A stretch of DNA of 52,910 bases from Ignavibacteriaceae bacterium. Lineage in GTDB: Bacteria; Bacteroidota; Ignavibacteria; Ignavibacteriales; Ignavibacteriaceae. Of the stretch, positions 8,644 to 18,222 are shown in pieces (positions within the stretch are counted from its first letter, which is position 1; every line of letters starts with the position of its first letter). The notes under the pieces are model-generated. The model saw only the letters and a list, made by a program, of their open reading frames with translations, ran no database searches and was not told the DNA's origin. Position numbers and translations under genes: made by a program. The stretch is taken from contig JARLHC010000040.1 in the NCBI GenBank assembly GCA_031292455.1, forward strand, positions 1 through 52,910, read 5' to 3'.

Positions 8644-8969
8644 GTTTTTTTCTTATAGTTTGTGTTATATGATTCAAATAAATTATTAGTTCCATTTAAA
8701 AGTCCATGGAACAAAAACAAAATTTACTCTTATAATTTATTAAATTTTCACATTAACATTTCATATTTGATGGTTAAGATTAAACTAAAATTTTTATTTG
8801 GATATTATATAAAATATCCCAATTTTGATTTAGAAAATATTGATATAAAATAATTTAAATGAACTACTTGCTAGCCTATTACGATGCAATATATCACTAA
8901 CAATCCACATAATAATTAATAAATTTATAAAGCATAACCCATGCAGACAAAACATTCTGGAGCTATCTT
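8644..8969. other. Divergent intergenic region, ABC operon / nrdJ
   Basis: 326 bases serve as the upstream region of both the minus-strand ABC operon and plus-strand nrdJ. A 7-bp inverted repeat, GTTCCAT (8689-8695) with ATGGAAC (8706-8712), lies 46 bases before the ATPase start and may be an operator or chance. A weak promoter for nrdJ is at 8868-8895. I looked for cobalamin riboswitch elements, because nrdJ needs B12, and found none. I also see no NrdR-box pair I could defend. Confidence 0.45.
8868..8895 (+). promoter_or_regulatory. Candidate promoter of nrdJ
   Basis: TTGCTA at 8868-8873 and TATATC at 8890-8895 have a 16-base spacer and lie 74 bases before the nrdJ ATG. It is weaker than the other promoter-like sites in this window and is listed only as a candidate. 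Confidence 0.28.
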
Positions 8970-11900
8970 ATGCAAATATTGAGATATTTTACTGAACCCG
9001 GTAAAGATCCATTATCATCAATAGAATTTGTAAAACGGACATCAGAAATAAAAAACCCTAATGGATCTACAGTTTTCAGAATGGAAGATGTGGTAGTACC
9101 ATCTACGTGGTCACAAGTAGCAACAGATATAATAGCGCAGAAATATTTTAGAAAAGCCGGAGTACCAAAATTATTAAAGAAGGTTAAGGAAAAGGGAGTC
9201 CCTTCATGGCTTCAATCCTCTAGCGCCGATACAGAGAAATTAGATCAACTACCCGAAAAAGACAGAATTACCTCTGAAACAGATTCACGTCAGTTATTTC
9301 ACAGATTAGCCGGGTGCTGGACTTACTGGGGATGGCAGAGTAGCTATTTTAATACAGAAGAAGATGCAAAGGCATTTTATGATGAATTAATATATATGCT
9401 GGCCGACCAAATGTCGTCACCCAACAGCCCACAATGGTTCAACACAGGACTTAATTGGGCATATGGAATAACCGGTCCTTCACAAGGGCATTTTTATGTT
9501 GATCATAAGACAGGAGAATTAGTAACTTCGGCTGATGCTTATACGCATCCGCAGCCACATGCATGTTTTATACAATCGATAAAAGATGACTTGGTTAATG
9601 ATGGGGGAATAATGGATCTATGGGTGAGAGAAGCCAGATTATTTAAATATGGTTCCGGAACAGGAACTAACTTCTCAGACCTAAGAGGTTCAAGCGAACC
9701 ATTAAGCGGCGGAGGAAATTCTTCAGGATTAATGTCATTTCTTAAAATAGGGGATAGATCGGCTGGAGCAGTTAAATCCGGTGGCACAACAAGGCGGGCT
9801 GCTAAAATGGTTACTCTTGATTTAGATCATCCAGATGTTGAAGAATATATTAACTGGAAAGTAGTAGAAGAACAGAAAGTAGCAGCCCTTGTAGCCGGCT
9901 CCAAATTATGCAATTATCATTTAAATGCAATAATGAAAGCATGTTATGATGAGCATCCGGAAAATGACAGGTTTAATAAGCAACTGAATACAAAATTAAA
10001 AGCTGCTATAAAAGAAGCCCGAAAAGCCGAGATTCCGAATAATTATATTGAAAGGGTTATTCAACTGGCTAAACTTGGTTTCAAATCCATAGAATTTCCT
10101 ATTTATGATACAAACTGGACTTCCGATGCATACAGCACTGTTTCAGGACAAAATTCTAACAATTCAGTAAGAATTAATAATGATTTCATGAACGCCGTAA
10201 TTAATGATGGTGAATGGAACCTATACTGGAGAATTGAAAAGAAGAGAGCAAAAGAGGAAGGGCGCAAACCTGTAGCATGTAAAACTTTAAAGGCCAGGGA
10301 TTTATGGGATGAAATAGCTTTTTCAGCCTGGTCATGCGCAGATCCTGGGATACAGTATCATACTACTATAAACGAATGGCATACTTGTCCAGAGGATGGT
10401 GAAATAAAAGCTTCCAATCCTTGCAGTGAATATATGTTCCTTGATGATACTGCATGCAATCTTGCGTCATTGAATTTAATTAAATTTTATGATACTCAGA
10501 CACACCAATTTAATATTGAAAGTTTCAGACATGCCGCCAGATTATGGACAATTGTACTGGAAATAAGTGTATTGATGGCACAATTTCCAAGTAAAGAGAT
10601 AGCGCAATTAAGTTATGATTTCAGAACATTAGGTTTAGGATATGCCAATCTTGGTTCTCTTGTGATGCAACAAGGTATTCCATATGATAGTAATGAGGCA
10701 TTTGCAATATGCGGAGCAATAACTTCCATAATGCATATGACAGCATACTCAACTTCCGCTGAGATGGCAAATGAATTTGGGACATTTACCAGATACGGGA
10801 AAAATAAGGAGTCAATGCTGCGTGTAGTAAGAAACCACAGAAGGGCGGCATATAATGTCCCTATAGAGGAATATGAGGGTTTAACTATTTACCCGATTGG
10901 AATTGATCCGAAATACTGTCCTTCGGATTTATTAAAAGCAGCCAGGGAGGACAGTGACAAAGCTTTGGAGAAAGGAACCAAGTATGGGTTCAGAAATGCA
11001 CAGGTAACTGTCATCGCCCCAACAGGAACGATTGGTCTTGTGATGGATTGCGATACTACAGGATTAGAACCAGATTATGCGCTTGTTAAATTTAAGAAAT
11101 TAGCTGGAGGGGGATATTTTAAGATAATAAATCAGTCTATTCCACCAGCTCTTGAAAGGTTAGGCTATAACCAAGATCAGATAAACGAAATTATTAAATA
11201 TGCAAAGGGATCAGGTTCCCTCAATGGGAGTCCATATATTAATCAGGAATCGTTAAAGTCCAAGGGTTTTACTGAAGAAGCAACTGCTAAAGTAGAGCAA
11301 GCACTTCCTTCAGTATTTGAAATAGGTTTTGCATTTAACAAGTATACATTAGGCACAGAGTTCCTGATAAATAAATTGGGTTTTACTGAAGAGCAGATAA
11401 ATTCATATGATTTTCAGCTTTTACAAGCACTTGGGTTTTCCAAGCAGGAAATAGCTTCGGCGAATGACTACATTTGTGGAACTATGACGATTGAAGGGGC
11501 CCCTTTCTTAAAACATGAACATTATCCGATTTTTGATTGCGCAAGCAAATGCGGCAAAAAAGGAACCAGGTTTATTCGATCTTCGGCCCATATTAAAATG
11601 ATGGCAGCGGCACAACCATTTATTTCAGGTGCAATTTCAAAGACGATTAATCTTCCCGGTTCATCCAGTATAGAAGAAGTCAAAGAAGCATATATGCAAT
11701 CATGGAAGATGGGAATAAAAGCCAATGCCATATACCGTGACGGCTCTAAGTTATCACAACCATTAAACTCTCTGAATGAAGAAGAGCTAGAAGCCATACT
11801 TGAAGAGAAAGAGAATAATGATATAATAAAAATTGCTGAAAGAATAATCCATCGTTATATAGCGAAAAGAAGGAGGTTACCGGATAGAAGAACCGGGTAT

Positions 11901-12545
11901 ACGCAAAAAGCTAAAATTAATGGGCAATCGGTTTACATTAGAACAGGCGAATATGATAATGGCCAAATCGGTGAAATATTTATAGATATGCATCGTGAAG
12001 GAGCAGCTTTTAGGAGTCTATTAAACTGTTTTGCCATATCAATTTCATTAGGTCTGCAGCATGGAGTTCCACTTGAAGAATTTGTAGATGCATTTGTATT
12101 TACAAGATTTGAGCCTAGTGGTATTGTGACTGGAAATGAAAGAATAAAAATGTCAACATCGGTTATTGATTATATTTTCAGGGAATTAGCCGTAAATTAC
12201 TTAGGAAGGTCTGATCTTTCACATGTTGATCCGAACGAAAACAAAACAAAATTGTCGCCAGGAATTGTTAAAAAATATCAGGAACCTGAATTTGAAAGTG
12301 AAGAAGTTGTCAGCGAACGAATAGTAGAACTGGATAATAATAATTCAAACAAGATCACTCAAATATCAACTTCATTTGAATCCAAAAGATCTTCAGGCAA
12401 CAGTATATTGACAACAAAAGTAAAGCAAGCAATTGAAAAAGGATATACTGGTGATATTTGCCTTGAATGTCAAAGCCTTACAATGGTAAGGAATGGAACT
12501 TGTTTAAAATGCATGACATGTGGTTCCACATCGGGATGCAGTTAG
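8970..12545 (+). CDS. nrdJ: Adenosylcobalamin-dependent (class II) ribonucleotide reductase
   Basis: The 1,191-residue enzyme reduces ribonucleotides to deoxyribonucleotides with a radical generated from adenosylcobalamin, independent of oxygen. GGAG seven bases before the ATG supports the start. Recognisable parts are the N-terminal tail, the barrel cysteine at about 199 in PHACFIQS, the active-site loop NPCSE (483-487, thiyl-radical Cys485), APTGTIG in the substrate phosphate loop, then the long AsnCys-rich region. After about residue 1000 a TSCPD-type domain ([32 protein letters not shown]) is followed by a Cys-rich end with CLEC, CLKCMTC and a final GCS. This tail probably carries the redox-active or zinc-binding cysteines. 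Length fits the large NrdJ subgroup. It is monocistronic and ends at a hairpin facing the NlpC gene. Confidence 0.96.
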   Translation: MQILRYFTEPGKDPLSSIEFVKRTSEIKNPNGSTVFRMEDVVVPSTWSQVATDIIAQKYFRKAGVPKLLKKVKEKGVPSWLQSSSADTEKLDQLPEKDRITSETDSRQLFHRLAGCWTYWGWQSSYFNTEEDAKAFYDELIYMLADQMSSPNSPQWFNTGLNWAYGITGPSQGHFYVDHKTGELVTSADAYTHPQPHACFIQSIKDDLVNDGGIMDLWVREARLFKYGSGTGTNFSDLRGSSEPLSGGGNSSGLMSFLKIGDRSAGAVKSGGTTRRAAKMVTLDLDHPDVEEYINWKVVEEQKVAALVAGSKLCNYHLNAIMKACYDEHPENDRFNKQLNTKLKAAIKEARKAEIPNNYIERVIQLAKLGFKSIEFPIYDTNWTSDAYSTVSGQNSNNSVRINNDFMNAVINDGEWNLYWRIEKKRAKEEGRKPVACKTLKARDLWDEIAFSAWSCADPGIQYHTTINEWHTCPEDGEIKASNPCSEYMFLDDTACNLASLNLIKFYDTQTHQFNIESFRHAARLWTIVLEISVLMAQFPSKEIAQLSYDFRTLGLGYANLGSLVMQQGIPYDSNEAFAICGAITSIMHMTAYSTSAEMANEFGTFTRYGKNKESMLRVVRNHRRAAYNVPIEEYEGLTIYPIGIDPKYCPSDLLKAAREDSDKALEKGTKYGFRNAQVTVIAPTGTIGLVMDCDTTGLEPDYALVKFKKLAGGGYFKIINQSIPPALERLGYNQDQINEIIKYAKGSGSLNGSPYINQESLKSKGFTEEATAKVEQALPSVFEIGFAFNKYTLGTEFLINKLGFTEEQINSYDFQLLQALGFSKQEIASANDYICGTMTIEGAPFLKHEHYPIFDCASKCGKKGTRFIRSSAHIKMMAAAQPFISGAISKTINLPGSSSIEEVKEAYMQSWKMGIKANAIYRDGSKLSQPLNSLNEEELEAILEEKENNDIIKIAERIIHRYIAKRRRLPDRRTGYTQKAKINGQSVYIRTGEYDNGQIGEIFIDMHREGAAFRSLLNCFAISISLGLQHGVPLEEFVDAFVFTRFEPSGIVTGNERIKMSTSVIDYIFRELAVNYLGRSDLSHVDPNENKTKLSPGIVKKYQEPEFESEEVVSERIVELDNNNSNKITQISTSFESKRSSGNSILTTKVKQAIEKGYTGDICLECQSLTMVRNGTCLKCMTCGSTSGCS

Positions 12546-12556
12546 TGTATTATTGT

Positions 12557-12592
12557 TTAATCAGAAGAGGAGAAATATCCTCTTCTGATTAA
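12557..12592. terminator. Bidirectional hairpin between convergent nrdJ and nlpC-like genes
   Basis: A perfect 15-bp stem, 12557-12571 with 12578-12592, and a six-base loop (GAAATA) fills the 57-base gap between two genes that end toward each other. The stem ends are TTAA-rich and no long T-run follows on either strand, so efficiency is uncertain, but the position is typical of a shared terminator. Confidence 0.65.
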
Positions 12593-12602
12593 CAAAATGT
12601 GG

Positions 12603-13307
12603 TTATAACTTTGGGTTCTTGATACCTTCAATTCTTCTTCCCCCCATAAATCGTTGAGAGTAATAATCAAGATCAAGAGAAGATACAATAACTCCATTTT
12701 TTGAACTAGAATGAGCAAAAAGATTATCGCCAATATAGATGCCAACATGTCCTGGACGGACTCTTCTTCTGGTATTAAAAAATACAAGATCGCCAAATTG
12801 CAGTTTTTCACGTTCATCAACAATAAAGCCCTGAGTATATTGATCCCGTGCTGATCTTAAGAGATCCACTGAAAAAGTGTTCTGAAAAATAGTTTGAGTA
12901 AAAGCAGAACAATCGATTCCACTTTTTGAACTCCCTCCAAATTTATAAGGAGTATCAAGATATTTAATAATTTCCATTAACATCTTTTCTTTCAATGAAT
13001 TATCAACTGGTAAATTCTTCGAATCTTTGTTTGTCCCAATTTTCTGTAATATTGAAGAAATATCTAAGGATTGAGTCTGATCAGGAAGTTCCTCTGAATC
13101 TGCATCATCAGATATTTCGTCATTATTGCTGGAATCGGAAACAATACTAGTTTTAGAATCCTTTGAAGGAAAGCGAGTATTAGAATCGTCCTTTTCTGTT
13201 TGTTCACCCCCGGGTTTAAAGCGGACTGTGTTTGATGATGAGGAACAGCCAAGTATCAAAATGACACCTGATATACCAATCATCATAAACCGGATTAGTA
13301 TTTTCAT
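12603..13307 (-). CDS. NlpC/P60 family lipoprotein peptidase
   Basis: The 234-residue product starts with a lipoprotein signal (MKILIRFMMIGISGVILILG then Cys21, lipobox LILGC), so it is lipid-anchored. Residues 22-100 are a Ser/Asp-rich, disordered linker. The rest is an NlpC/P60 domain with catalytic Cys133 in GIDCSAFTQ, His187 in RPGHVGIYIG and His199 in FAHSS, the triad used to cut peptidoglycan stem peptides (gamma-D-Glu to meso-DAP type bonds). It begins three bases after the stop of the sigma factor gene and must share its transcript. The cell-wall role is inferred from the family. Confidence 0.92.
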   Translation of the reverse strand: MKILIRFMMIGISGVILILGCSSSSNTVRFKPGGEQTEKDDSNTRFPSKDSKTSIVSDSSNNDEISDDADSEELPDQTQSLDISSILQKIGTNKDSKNLPVDNSLKEKMLMEIIKYLDTPYKFGGSSKSGIDCSAFTQTIFQNTFSVDLLRSARDQYTQGFIVDEREKLQFGDLVFFNTRRRVRPGHVGIYIGDNLFAHSSSKNGVIVSSLDLDYYSQRFMGGRRIEGIKNPKL

Positions 13308-13310
13308 TTT

Positions 13311-14165
13311 TTATCCTAAATATGATTTTAAATTTTTACTTCTTGAAGCATGCCTTAACCTCCTGATAGCTTTTTCTTTTATTTGTCTTACTCTTTCCCT
13401 TGTCAAATTAAATTTTTCACCTATTTCTTCTAAAGTAAGTGAATGTTCTTTATTTAAACCAAAATATAACTTTACAACTTCAGCTTCCCTCTCAGATAAA
13501 GTAGATAGTATTCTATTGATCTCTGCTTTTAGAGATTCATTCATTAATAAATGGTCCGGAGCCGGGTGCTCCTCATTTTCTATCATATCTAAAAGTCTGT
13601 TCTCCTCACCCTGAGCAAACGGAGCGTCCATAGAGACATGCCGCCCTGAAATTTTCAGTGCCTCGCTAACTTCGTTAACATCCATCTCCAGTTCTTTAGC
13701 TAGTTCAGCTGAATTAGGCTCCCTTTCATATTCCTGTTCAAGGCTGCTATAAGCTTTTCCAATTTTGTTAAGGGCGCCTACTCTATTAAGGGGTAACCTT
13801 ACGATCCTGGATTGTTCAGCAAGAGCCTGAAGTATAGACTGCCTTATCCACCATACGGCATACGAAATAAATTTGAATCCCCTTGTTTCATCAAATCTGC
13901 TAGCAGCTTTTATAAGTCCGAGGTTTCCCTCATTAATCAAATCCCCCAAAGCAAGGCCTTGATTTTGATACTGTTTGGCTACGCTAACCACAAATCTTAG
14001 ATTTGCCTTTGTAAGCTGTTCAAAAGCATTCCTGTCCCCCCTTCGAATTTTAATAGCAAGCTGAATTTCATCGTCAGGAGAGAGGAGGTCAACTTTACCG
14101 ATTTCCTGAAGATATTTATCGAGGGATTGGCTTTCACGATTAGTAAATTGTTTAGCAATCTTCAA
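13311..14165 (-). CDS. rpoD: Primary RNA polymerase sigma factor, short Bacteroidota-type
   Basis: The 284-residue product contains sigma regions 1.2 to 4.2 without region 1.1 or a large non-conserved insert, as in primary sigma factors of Bacteroidota (about 286 aa). Conserved blocks include [17 protein letters not shown] (region 1.2), [19 protein letters not shown] (2.1-2.2), [14 protein letters not shown] (2.3-2.4, promoter melting and -10 binding) and [19 protein letters not shown] (4.2, -35 helix). The start is TTG at 14163-14165 with GAGG upstream. It sits between two microcompartment vertex genes and an NlpC lipoprotein, 21 bases after the former and 3 before the latter. That neighbourhood is unusual for the housekeeping sigma factor. 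It should direct transcription from most promoters in this window. Confidence 0.95.
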   Translation of the reverse strand: MKIAKQFTNRESQSLDKYLQEIGKVDLLSPDDEIQLAIKIRRGDRNAFEQLTKANLRFVVSVAKQYQNQGLALGDLINEGNLGLIKAASRFDETRGFKFISYAVWWIRQSILQALAEQSRIVRLPLNRVGALNKIGKAYSSLEQEYEREPNSAELAKELEMDVNEVSEALKISGRHVSMDAPFAQGEENRLLDMIENEEHPAPDHLLMNESLKAEINRILSTLSEREAEVVKLYFGLNKEHSLTLEEIGEKFNLTRERVRQIKEKAIRRLRHASRSKNLKSYLG

Positions 14166-14186
14166 ATACTACCTCACTAATTACTT

Positions 14187-14450
14187 CTATATATTTATCG
14201 AATCAATAATTCCAACTATTGATGCGTCAACAGGGGCAAAATCAACAGGCAGTGGAATTACCGCTTCAGACGCAGTAATATAAAAAATAATCTCACCGGA
14301 TCCAGATCCTACTGTATCCACAGCAATAATAGGTTCACCAATATTAGTATGTTCTGCATTGATAGGTTGAACTAAAAGTAATTTAAAGCTTTTCAAAGCT
14401 TCGTACTTTTGTGTAGCCCAAATATTACCAATTACTTTGCCAAGGAACAA
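14187..14450 (-). CDS. EutN/CcmL family microcompartment vertex protein, copy 1
   Basis: The 87-residue product matches the EutN/CcmL (BMC-P, pentamer) family that caps the vertices of protein-shelled microcompartments. It has FLGKVIGNIWATQKYEALKS at the start, LLLVQPI, the AVDTVGSGSGEIIFYITASE loop and a C-terminal VDASIVGIIDSI. Usual family length is 85-100 aa. Translation starts at a TTG preceded by AGGAAG. It lies 21 bases before the sigma factor gene and 85 after the second copy. It differs clearly from copy 2, so the two are old paralogues. No BMC-H or BMC-T hexamer shell gene is visible in the window, so shells, if made, need genes elsewhere. Confidence 0.9.
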   Translation of the reverse strand: MFLGKVIGNIWATQKYEALKSFKLLLVQPINAEHTNIGEPIIAVDTVGSGSGEIIFYITASEAVIPLPVDFAPVDASIVGIIDSINI

Positions 14451-14535
14451 ATATACTTCCTATATTTTATTATAAAGTGGTAGAATTAAAAAGTTTACTA
14501 AAATATAACAATAGATTTTGAAAAAAAAGTAAAAA

Positions 14536-14835
14536 TTATACGTTTGATTTTTCTGATAACATTTCTTTTATTGAAACATCTAGTTTATCAACTATCGCCA
14601 TCACAACAGCATCAACCGGTTTATTTTTTGTTATTATAGTTTGTCTGGCTGAACTGCCTGAGGCAACTAAAACTATTTCTCCTTCGCCGGCTCCCACACT
14701 ATCAACAGCTATTAAGAAGTTACTTTTTGCCTTAAAATCCAGATCCAATTGTCTGATAATTAAGAGTTTTGATCCGATTAGATTTTCATCTTTTTTAGTC
14801 GACCAGACAGTTCCAATTACTTTTCCCAGTATCAT
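14536..14835 (-). CDS. EutN/CcmL family microcompartment vertex protein, copy 2
   Basis: This 99-residue protein is the closer match to canonical EutN/CcmL. It has MILGKVIGTVWSTKKDENL, KLLIIRQLD, AVDSVGAGEGEIVLVASGSS then ARQT, and VDAVVMAIVDKLDV before a 12-residue polar tail. It would form pentamers at the vertices of a shell. A GGAGG site lies ten bases before the ATG, and a good promoter (14879-14907) is just upstream, so the unit EutN-EutN-rpoD-NlpC may start here. The gene upstream is deoB, a pentose-phosphate enzyme whose product feeds deoxyribose-phosphate aldolase, an enzyme encapsulated in some microcompartments; a link is only inferred. Confidence 0.92.
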   Translation of the reverse strand: MILGKVIGTVWSTKKDENLIGSKLLIIRQLDLDFKAKSNFLIAVDSVGAGEGEIVLVASGSSARQTIITKNKPVDAVVMAIVDKLDVSIKEMLSEKSNV

Positions 14836-14878
14836 TTATTTAAAACCTCCGAAGGATGCTAAAATATATAATTGCGCT

Positions 14879-14907
14879 AATATACCTTTCTCAATTAAAA
14901 TTTACAA
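14879..14907 (-). promoter_or_regulatory. Predicted promoter of the EutN-EutN-rpoD-nlpC unit
   Basis: On the minus strand TTGTAA (14902-14907) and TATATT (14879-14884) are spaced by exactly 17 bases and lie 44 bases before the ATG of EutN copy 2. The -10 box is identical to those before rpsL and tRNA-Tyr. The -35 box overlaps the stop codon of the possible small ORF. Confidence 0.55.
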
Positions 14908-15042
14908 TTCCCCATTTATAAATGTTCGCAATAGAACTATTTCTTCCAATTTTTTAATCTTTTTTAACGATTTATCCATATCCTTATGGTAAAACTCCAT
15001 ACCACAGTACAACAATAGCGACCAATTAATTAGTAAATACAT
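14902..15042 (-). CDS. Possible small ORF (46 aa) between deoB and EutN
   Basis: An ORF of 46 codons runs from ATG (15040-15042) to TAA (14902-14904) in the 246-base gap after deoB. The first 14 residues are hydrophobic (MYLLINWSLLLYCG); the rest is a charged helix-like stretch containing DKSLKKIKKLEEIVLLRTF. An internal ATG would give 32 residues. The only ribosome-site candidate, AAGG, is 12 bases from the first ATG. It could be a small peptide or a leftover frame. No family is recognised. Confidence 0.3.
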   Translation of the reverse strand: MYLLINWSLLLYCGMEFYHKDMDKSLKKIKKLEEIVLLRTFINGEL

Positions 15043-15081
15043 AGTTTTTGAACACCTTGCTTCACTCTACAAATATGGTAA

Positions 15082-16245
15082 TTATTCGTAAAGAAAACTT
15101 TTCCCTTCTAATGAATTTCTTACCTTAAAGAATTCAGCAACTGTTTTGGCAACATCAGCAAATGTACTTCTGGTTCCAAGGTTTTTTCCTACTCTTCCTT
15201 TTTGGTAAAATAATAAAGGTACATACTCCCTGCTATGATCAGTACTAACAGAAGTAGGATCATTTCCATGATCGGCGGTTATAATTAATAAGTCTGTTTC
15301 ATGTAATTTGTTAAGAAATTCCGGAAGAAATTCGTCAAATTCATTTAGAGCATTAGCAAAGCCGAATGGATCATTTCTATGACCATAATACACATCAAAA
15401 TCGACAAGATTTGCAAAGATAAATGAATTATTGGATTTGACAGAATATTCCAATAATTTCAAACAACCTTCTTTATTTGATTTCGTCTTTTCCTGAATCG
15501 AAATTCCCTTATAATTAAACAGATCATTAATTTTTCCAATAGCTACAGTCGGAATATTGTTTTTTTGTAGCAGATCCAAAATAGTTTCCGAAGGAGGATC
15601 TAACGAAAAATCTTTCCTATTTGTTGTTCTTTTATATGTTCCGGGTGCACCTAAAAATGGACGAGCAATTACTCTTCCCACATGTAAAGGAGCTGTAAGA
15701 ACCTTATGGCGGGTAATTTCACAAATTTCATAAAGTCGATTTAATGGAATGGTTTCCTCATGACACGCAATTTGGAATACCGAATCTCCTGATGTATATA
15801 CTATTGGAAATCCTGTTTTCTGGTGTTCTTCCCCCAGTTCCTTAATAATTTCAGTTCCGGAAGCGGGTTTATTACCAAGAACACCTTTGCACCCGGTTAA
15901 ATGAAGAAATTTATTGATCAATTCTTCAGGAAACCCATTAGGAAAATATGAGAAATCTTTTGTGATCTTTAATCCAGCTATTTCCCAGTGTCCGGAAGTC
16001 GAATCTTTCCCTTTTGAAACCTCAGTCATTTTACCAAAAGAAGCCTCCGAAGATTGAACCGGAGGAATTCCATTAATTGAAACAATATTACCTAGCCCCA
16101 TTTGTGTAAGATTAGGTAGATTTAATCCCTTAACAACTTTAGCTATATTAGAAAGTGTATTACTTCCCAAATCACCATATATATCAGCATCAGGTAATTC
16201 GCCAACTCCAACGCCATCCAATATTATAATAAAAAAATTATTCAA
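15082..16245 (-). CDS. deoB: Phosphopentomutase
   Basis: The 387-residue enzyme interconverts ribose-1-P or deoxyribose-1-P and the 5-phosphates, feeding nucleoside salvage or breakdown into central metabolism. Alkaline-phosphatase-superfamily signatures are visible: the first metal site ILDGVGVGELPDA with Asp10, the phosphoacceptor region KGKDSTSGHWEIAG, and the second metal sites LIITADHGNDPTS and TDHSREYVPLL. Length matches DeoB (about 390-407). The start is a TTG because no ATG lies before the essential DGVG motif; no clear ribosome site is seen. It follows the GAF/GGDEF gene after 35 bases and precedes the EutN genes. Other deo genes are absent here. Confidence 0.95.
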   Translation of the reverse strand: MNNFFIIILDGVGVGELPDADIYGDLGSNTLSNIAKVVKGLNLPNLTQMGLGNIVSINGIPPVQSSEASFGKMTEVSKGKDSTSGHWEIAGLKITKDFSYFPNGFPEELINKFLHLTGCKGVLGNKPASGTEIIKELGEEHQKTGFPIVYTSGDSVFQIACHEETIPLNRLYEICEITRHKVLTAPLHVGRVIARPFLGAPGTYKRTTNRKDFSLDPPSETILDLLQKNNIPTVAIGKINDLFNYKGISIQEKTKSNKEGCLKLLEYSVKSNNSFIFANLVDFDVYYGHRNDPFGFANALNEFDEFLPEFLNKLHETDLLIITADHGNDPTSVSTDHSREYVPLLFYQKGRVGKNLGTRSTFADVAKTVAEFFKVRNSLEGKSFLYE

Positions 16246-16280
16246 GTTATAATAATCCGTAAATATTTAAATAAATATTA

Positions 16281-18131
16281 TTAATTAATATTGCGGACTG
16301 TATTTCCGCCTTTTTCAAGTGCCTTTTGAAGTGCTAAATCAGCATTATAGATTATCTCATCAGCATTTATTTTATTAGCAGCTGATGCGACTCCAATAGA
16401 GACAGTATAAGTGGTTTGTTTTGAAACTACCGCTATTGGGTGCCTAGCAATTTTAACTCTTAGTTTTTCAGACCAAAGGAATACATCTTTTGTAGTTGCA
16501 TTAAAGAAGAAAACGCCAAATACCCTTTCTCCTATTCTGCCAAAAATATTTAAAGGAGTAATTTCTTTTGATACAATTTCCGTTATTGTTGATAATACTT
16601 TCGGAAATGGGTTGCCATCAAAAAGAGATTCCTGTTCGAGGAAATCATCAATCCTAATAAGAGCTAGTGCATTTGGTATTTTTAATAATTCGCCTTTTAA
16701 AAGATCAGATGTCATCCTATCCTTGAATGCATCTATAGTCAATGTTTTAGTTTCTATGTCAATAGCAAGATAGCTTTTATAAAGAGCCTGAGTTGAAAAA
16801 GAATATATAATATAGGATATCATATTATAGGCATTTTTAAGAAAATGAATATCTGTATTCGTATATGCATTCTTTTTCAAACTTTCAAAACAAAAAACGC
16901 CATAATTCTGGTTATTATATATTAATGGTATTGCGATAAATGAACCATCAAAACTTACATCTTCCATTTTGGAAAAGCGGACATATTCATTAACAGATGT
17001 GTCATCAATCTTGACCGGCATACCTGTAACTATTGATTTACCAACAAGAGTTCCATTTAAATCTATTTCTAAATTTTCGCCAATATATTTTAATGAAGTA
17101 TTATTGCAAATTTTAACTGTTTTAAATTTCTGTTCGATTGGATGGAAATAAACAAAAACGAACGCATCCCAATGAATTAATAAAGTTACTGCTTCCTGTA
17201 TTGAATTTGAAAGATCATTAATATTTTCAATTTTTTGATCAGGATTAATCAAATTAAGAAGTCCTTTTAAGCGCAACTGGGAGACTGATTCTGTATGTTT
17301 TTCTTCGAAAATATTTATCAGCATAGTTATGAGGCGAACAAATCTGCCTAAGGAAAAAATTGTTTCAATTCCAAAAGCATCCTCCGCTTTTGAATCTATA
17401 GCAATTATAGCAATTAGATTTTTATCATAAAATAAAGGGACACCTACAAAACTCCTTATACTTTGAGGAGTATTATAATATCTTATTACATCAGCTTCTG
17501 CTGCAGGAGATATTTCATTTAGAAGTTCCGGTTCTCCTTTTTGAACTATTTTACTTAATATGTCATCTTCAATATCAAATTTTCTATTTGATACATCATT
17601 AGAATTTGATATATATTTTTCAATAGACAATTTTTCTTTCTTTTTATTATACCAGAAAAATATAGCTGTATTAGCGACATATGCTTCTTTAATAACGGCC
17701 AGCATTTTTTCAAGTACAAAAGTAAATTGGCCATCATTTCCGATCTCCTGAGGAAGTGCTTCATTTGCAATTTCTTCGAACCTTTCCTTCAGGTCCGGAG
17801 GCCTTAAAGTTGTTTTAGGCAACCTGAATTCCGGACTGTAATTATCCGCGGTAATTACCTCGATATTTTTTGTACGGGATACTATTTCAAATGATTCACT
17901 AAAATTCTCATGTTCGTTAACTGAATCAGCCAAATCCACTTCATCATTGCGTGGAATAAATTTTTTATCAAATCGTGATGTGTCCCTGAAAAATATAATA
18001 AAGGCCACATAAATAATGATTAAAACCAGAGCTACCACTCTTATGGCAAGGTCATCAGTAACAAATAAGATAACTGCTAAAAGTGGTACAAAAAGAAATA
18101 TTAGTAACCGTTTTCTTTGTCTACGGTCCAT
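16281..18131 (-). CDS. Membrane-anchored GAF protein with degenerate GGDEF domain
   Basis: The 616-residue protein has two N-terminal transmembrane helices (about residues 9-24 and 28-48), a polar linker, two GAF-like sensor domains (roughly 130-285 and 295-445, each ending in FVGVPLFYDKN- or FIAIPLIYNNQ-type strands), and a C-terminal GGDEF-fold domain (about 470-616). The diguanylate cyclase signature GGDEF is replaced by IGERV at 533-537, in GRIGERVFGVFF, so cyclic-di-GMP synthesis is unlikely. The fold's last part, TVSIGVASAAN and ADLALQKALEKGGNTV, is well kept. It may bind a nucleotide or act as a signalling scaffold. It lies upstream of deoB in the same direction and 91 bases after engB. 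Confidence 0.82.
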   Translation of the reverse strand: MDRRQRKRLLIFLFVPLLAVILFVTDDLAIRVVALVLIIIYVAFIIFFRDTSRFDKKFIPRNDEVDLADSVNEHENFSESFEIVSRTKNIEVITADNYSPEFRLPKTTLRPPDLKERFEEIANEALPQEIGNDGQFTFVLEKMLAVIKEAYVANTAIFFWYNKKKEKLSIEKYISNSNDVSNRKFDIEDDILSKIVQKGEPELLNEISPAAEADVIRYYNTPQSIRSFVGVPLFYDKNLIAIIAIDSKAEDAFGIETIFSLGRFVRLITMLINIFEEKHTESVSQLRLKGLLNLINPDQKIENINDLSNSIQEAVTLLIHWDAFVFVYFHPIEQKFKTVKICNNTSLKYIGENLEIDLNGTLVGKSIVTGMPVKIDDTSVNEYVRFSKMEDVSFDGSFIAIPLIYNNQNYGVFCFESLKKNAYTNTDIHFLKNAYNMISYIIYSFSTQALYKSYLAIDIETKTLTIDAFKDRMTSDLLKGELLKIPNALALIRIDDFLEQESLFDGNPFPKVLSTITEIVSKEITPLNIFGRIGERVFGVFFFNATTKDVFLWSEKLRVKIARHPIAVVSKQTTYTVSIGVASAANKINADEIIYNADLALQKALEKGGNTVRNIN

Positions 18132-18222
18132 AGGAAGAGAATATTAGATTTATTAATAAAATAGTATTTATAGAATTATAATTGCTAACAGAATAATTAT
18201 GATTAAAAATAAACAATTAATC

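Noticed and set aside
8644-8969. Cobalamin riboswitch before nrdJ
   Set aside because: No B12-box-like element or conserved helices were seen by eye.
16281-18131. Active diguanylate cyclase
   Set aside because: The GGDEF residues needed for catalysis are replaced by IGERV.
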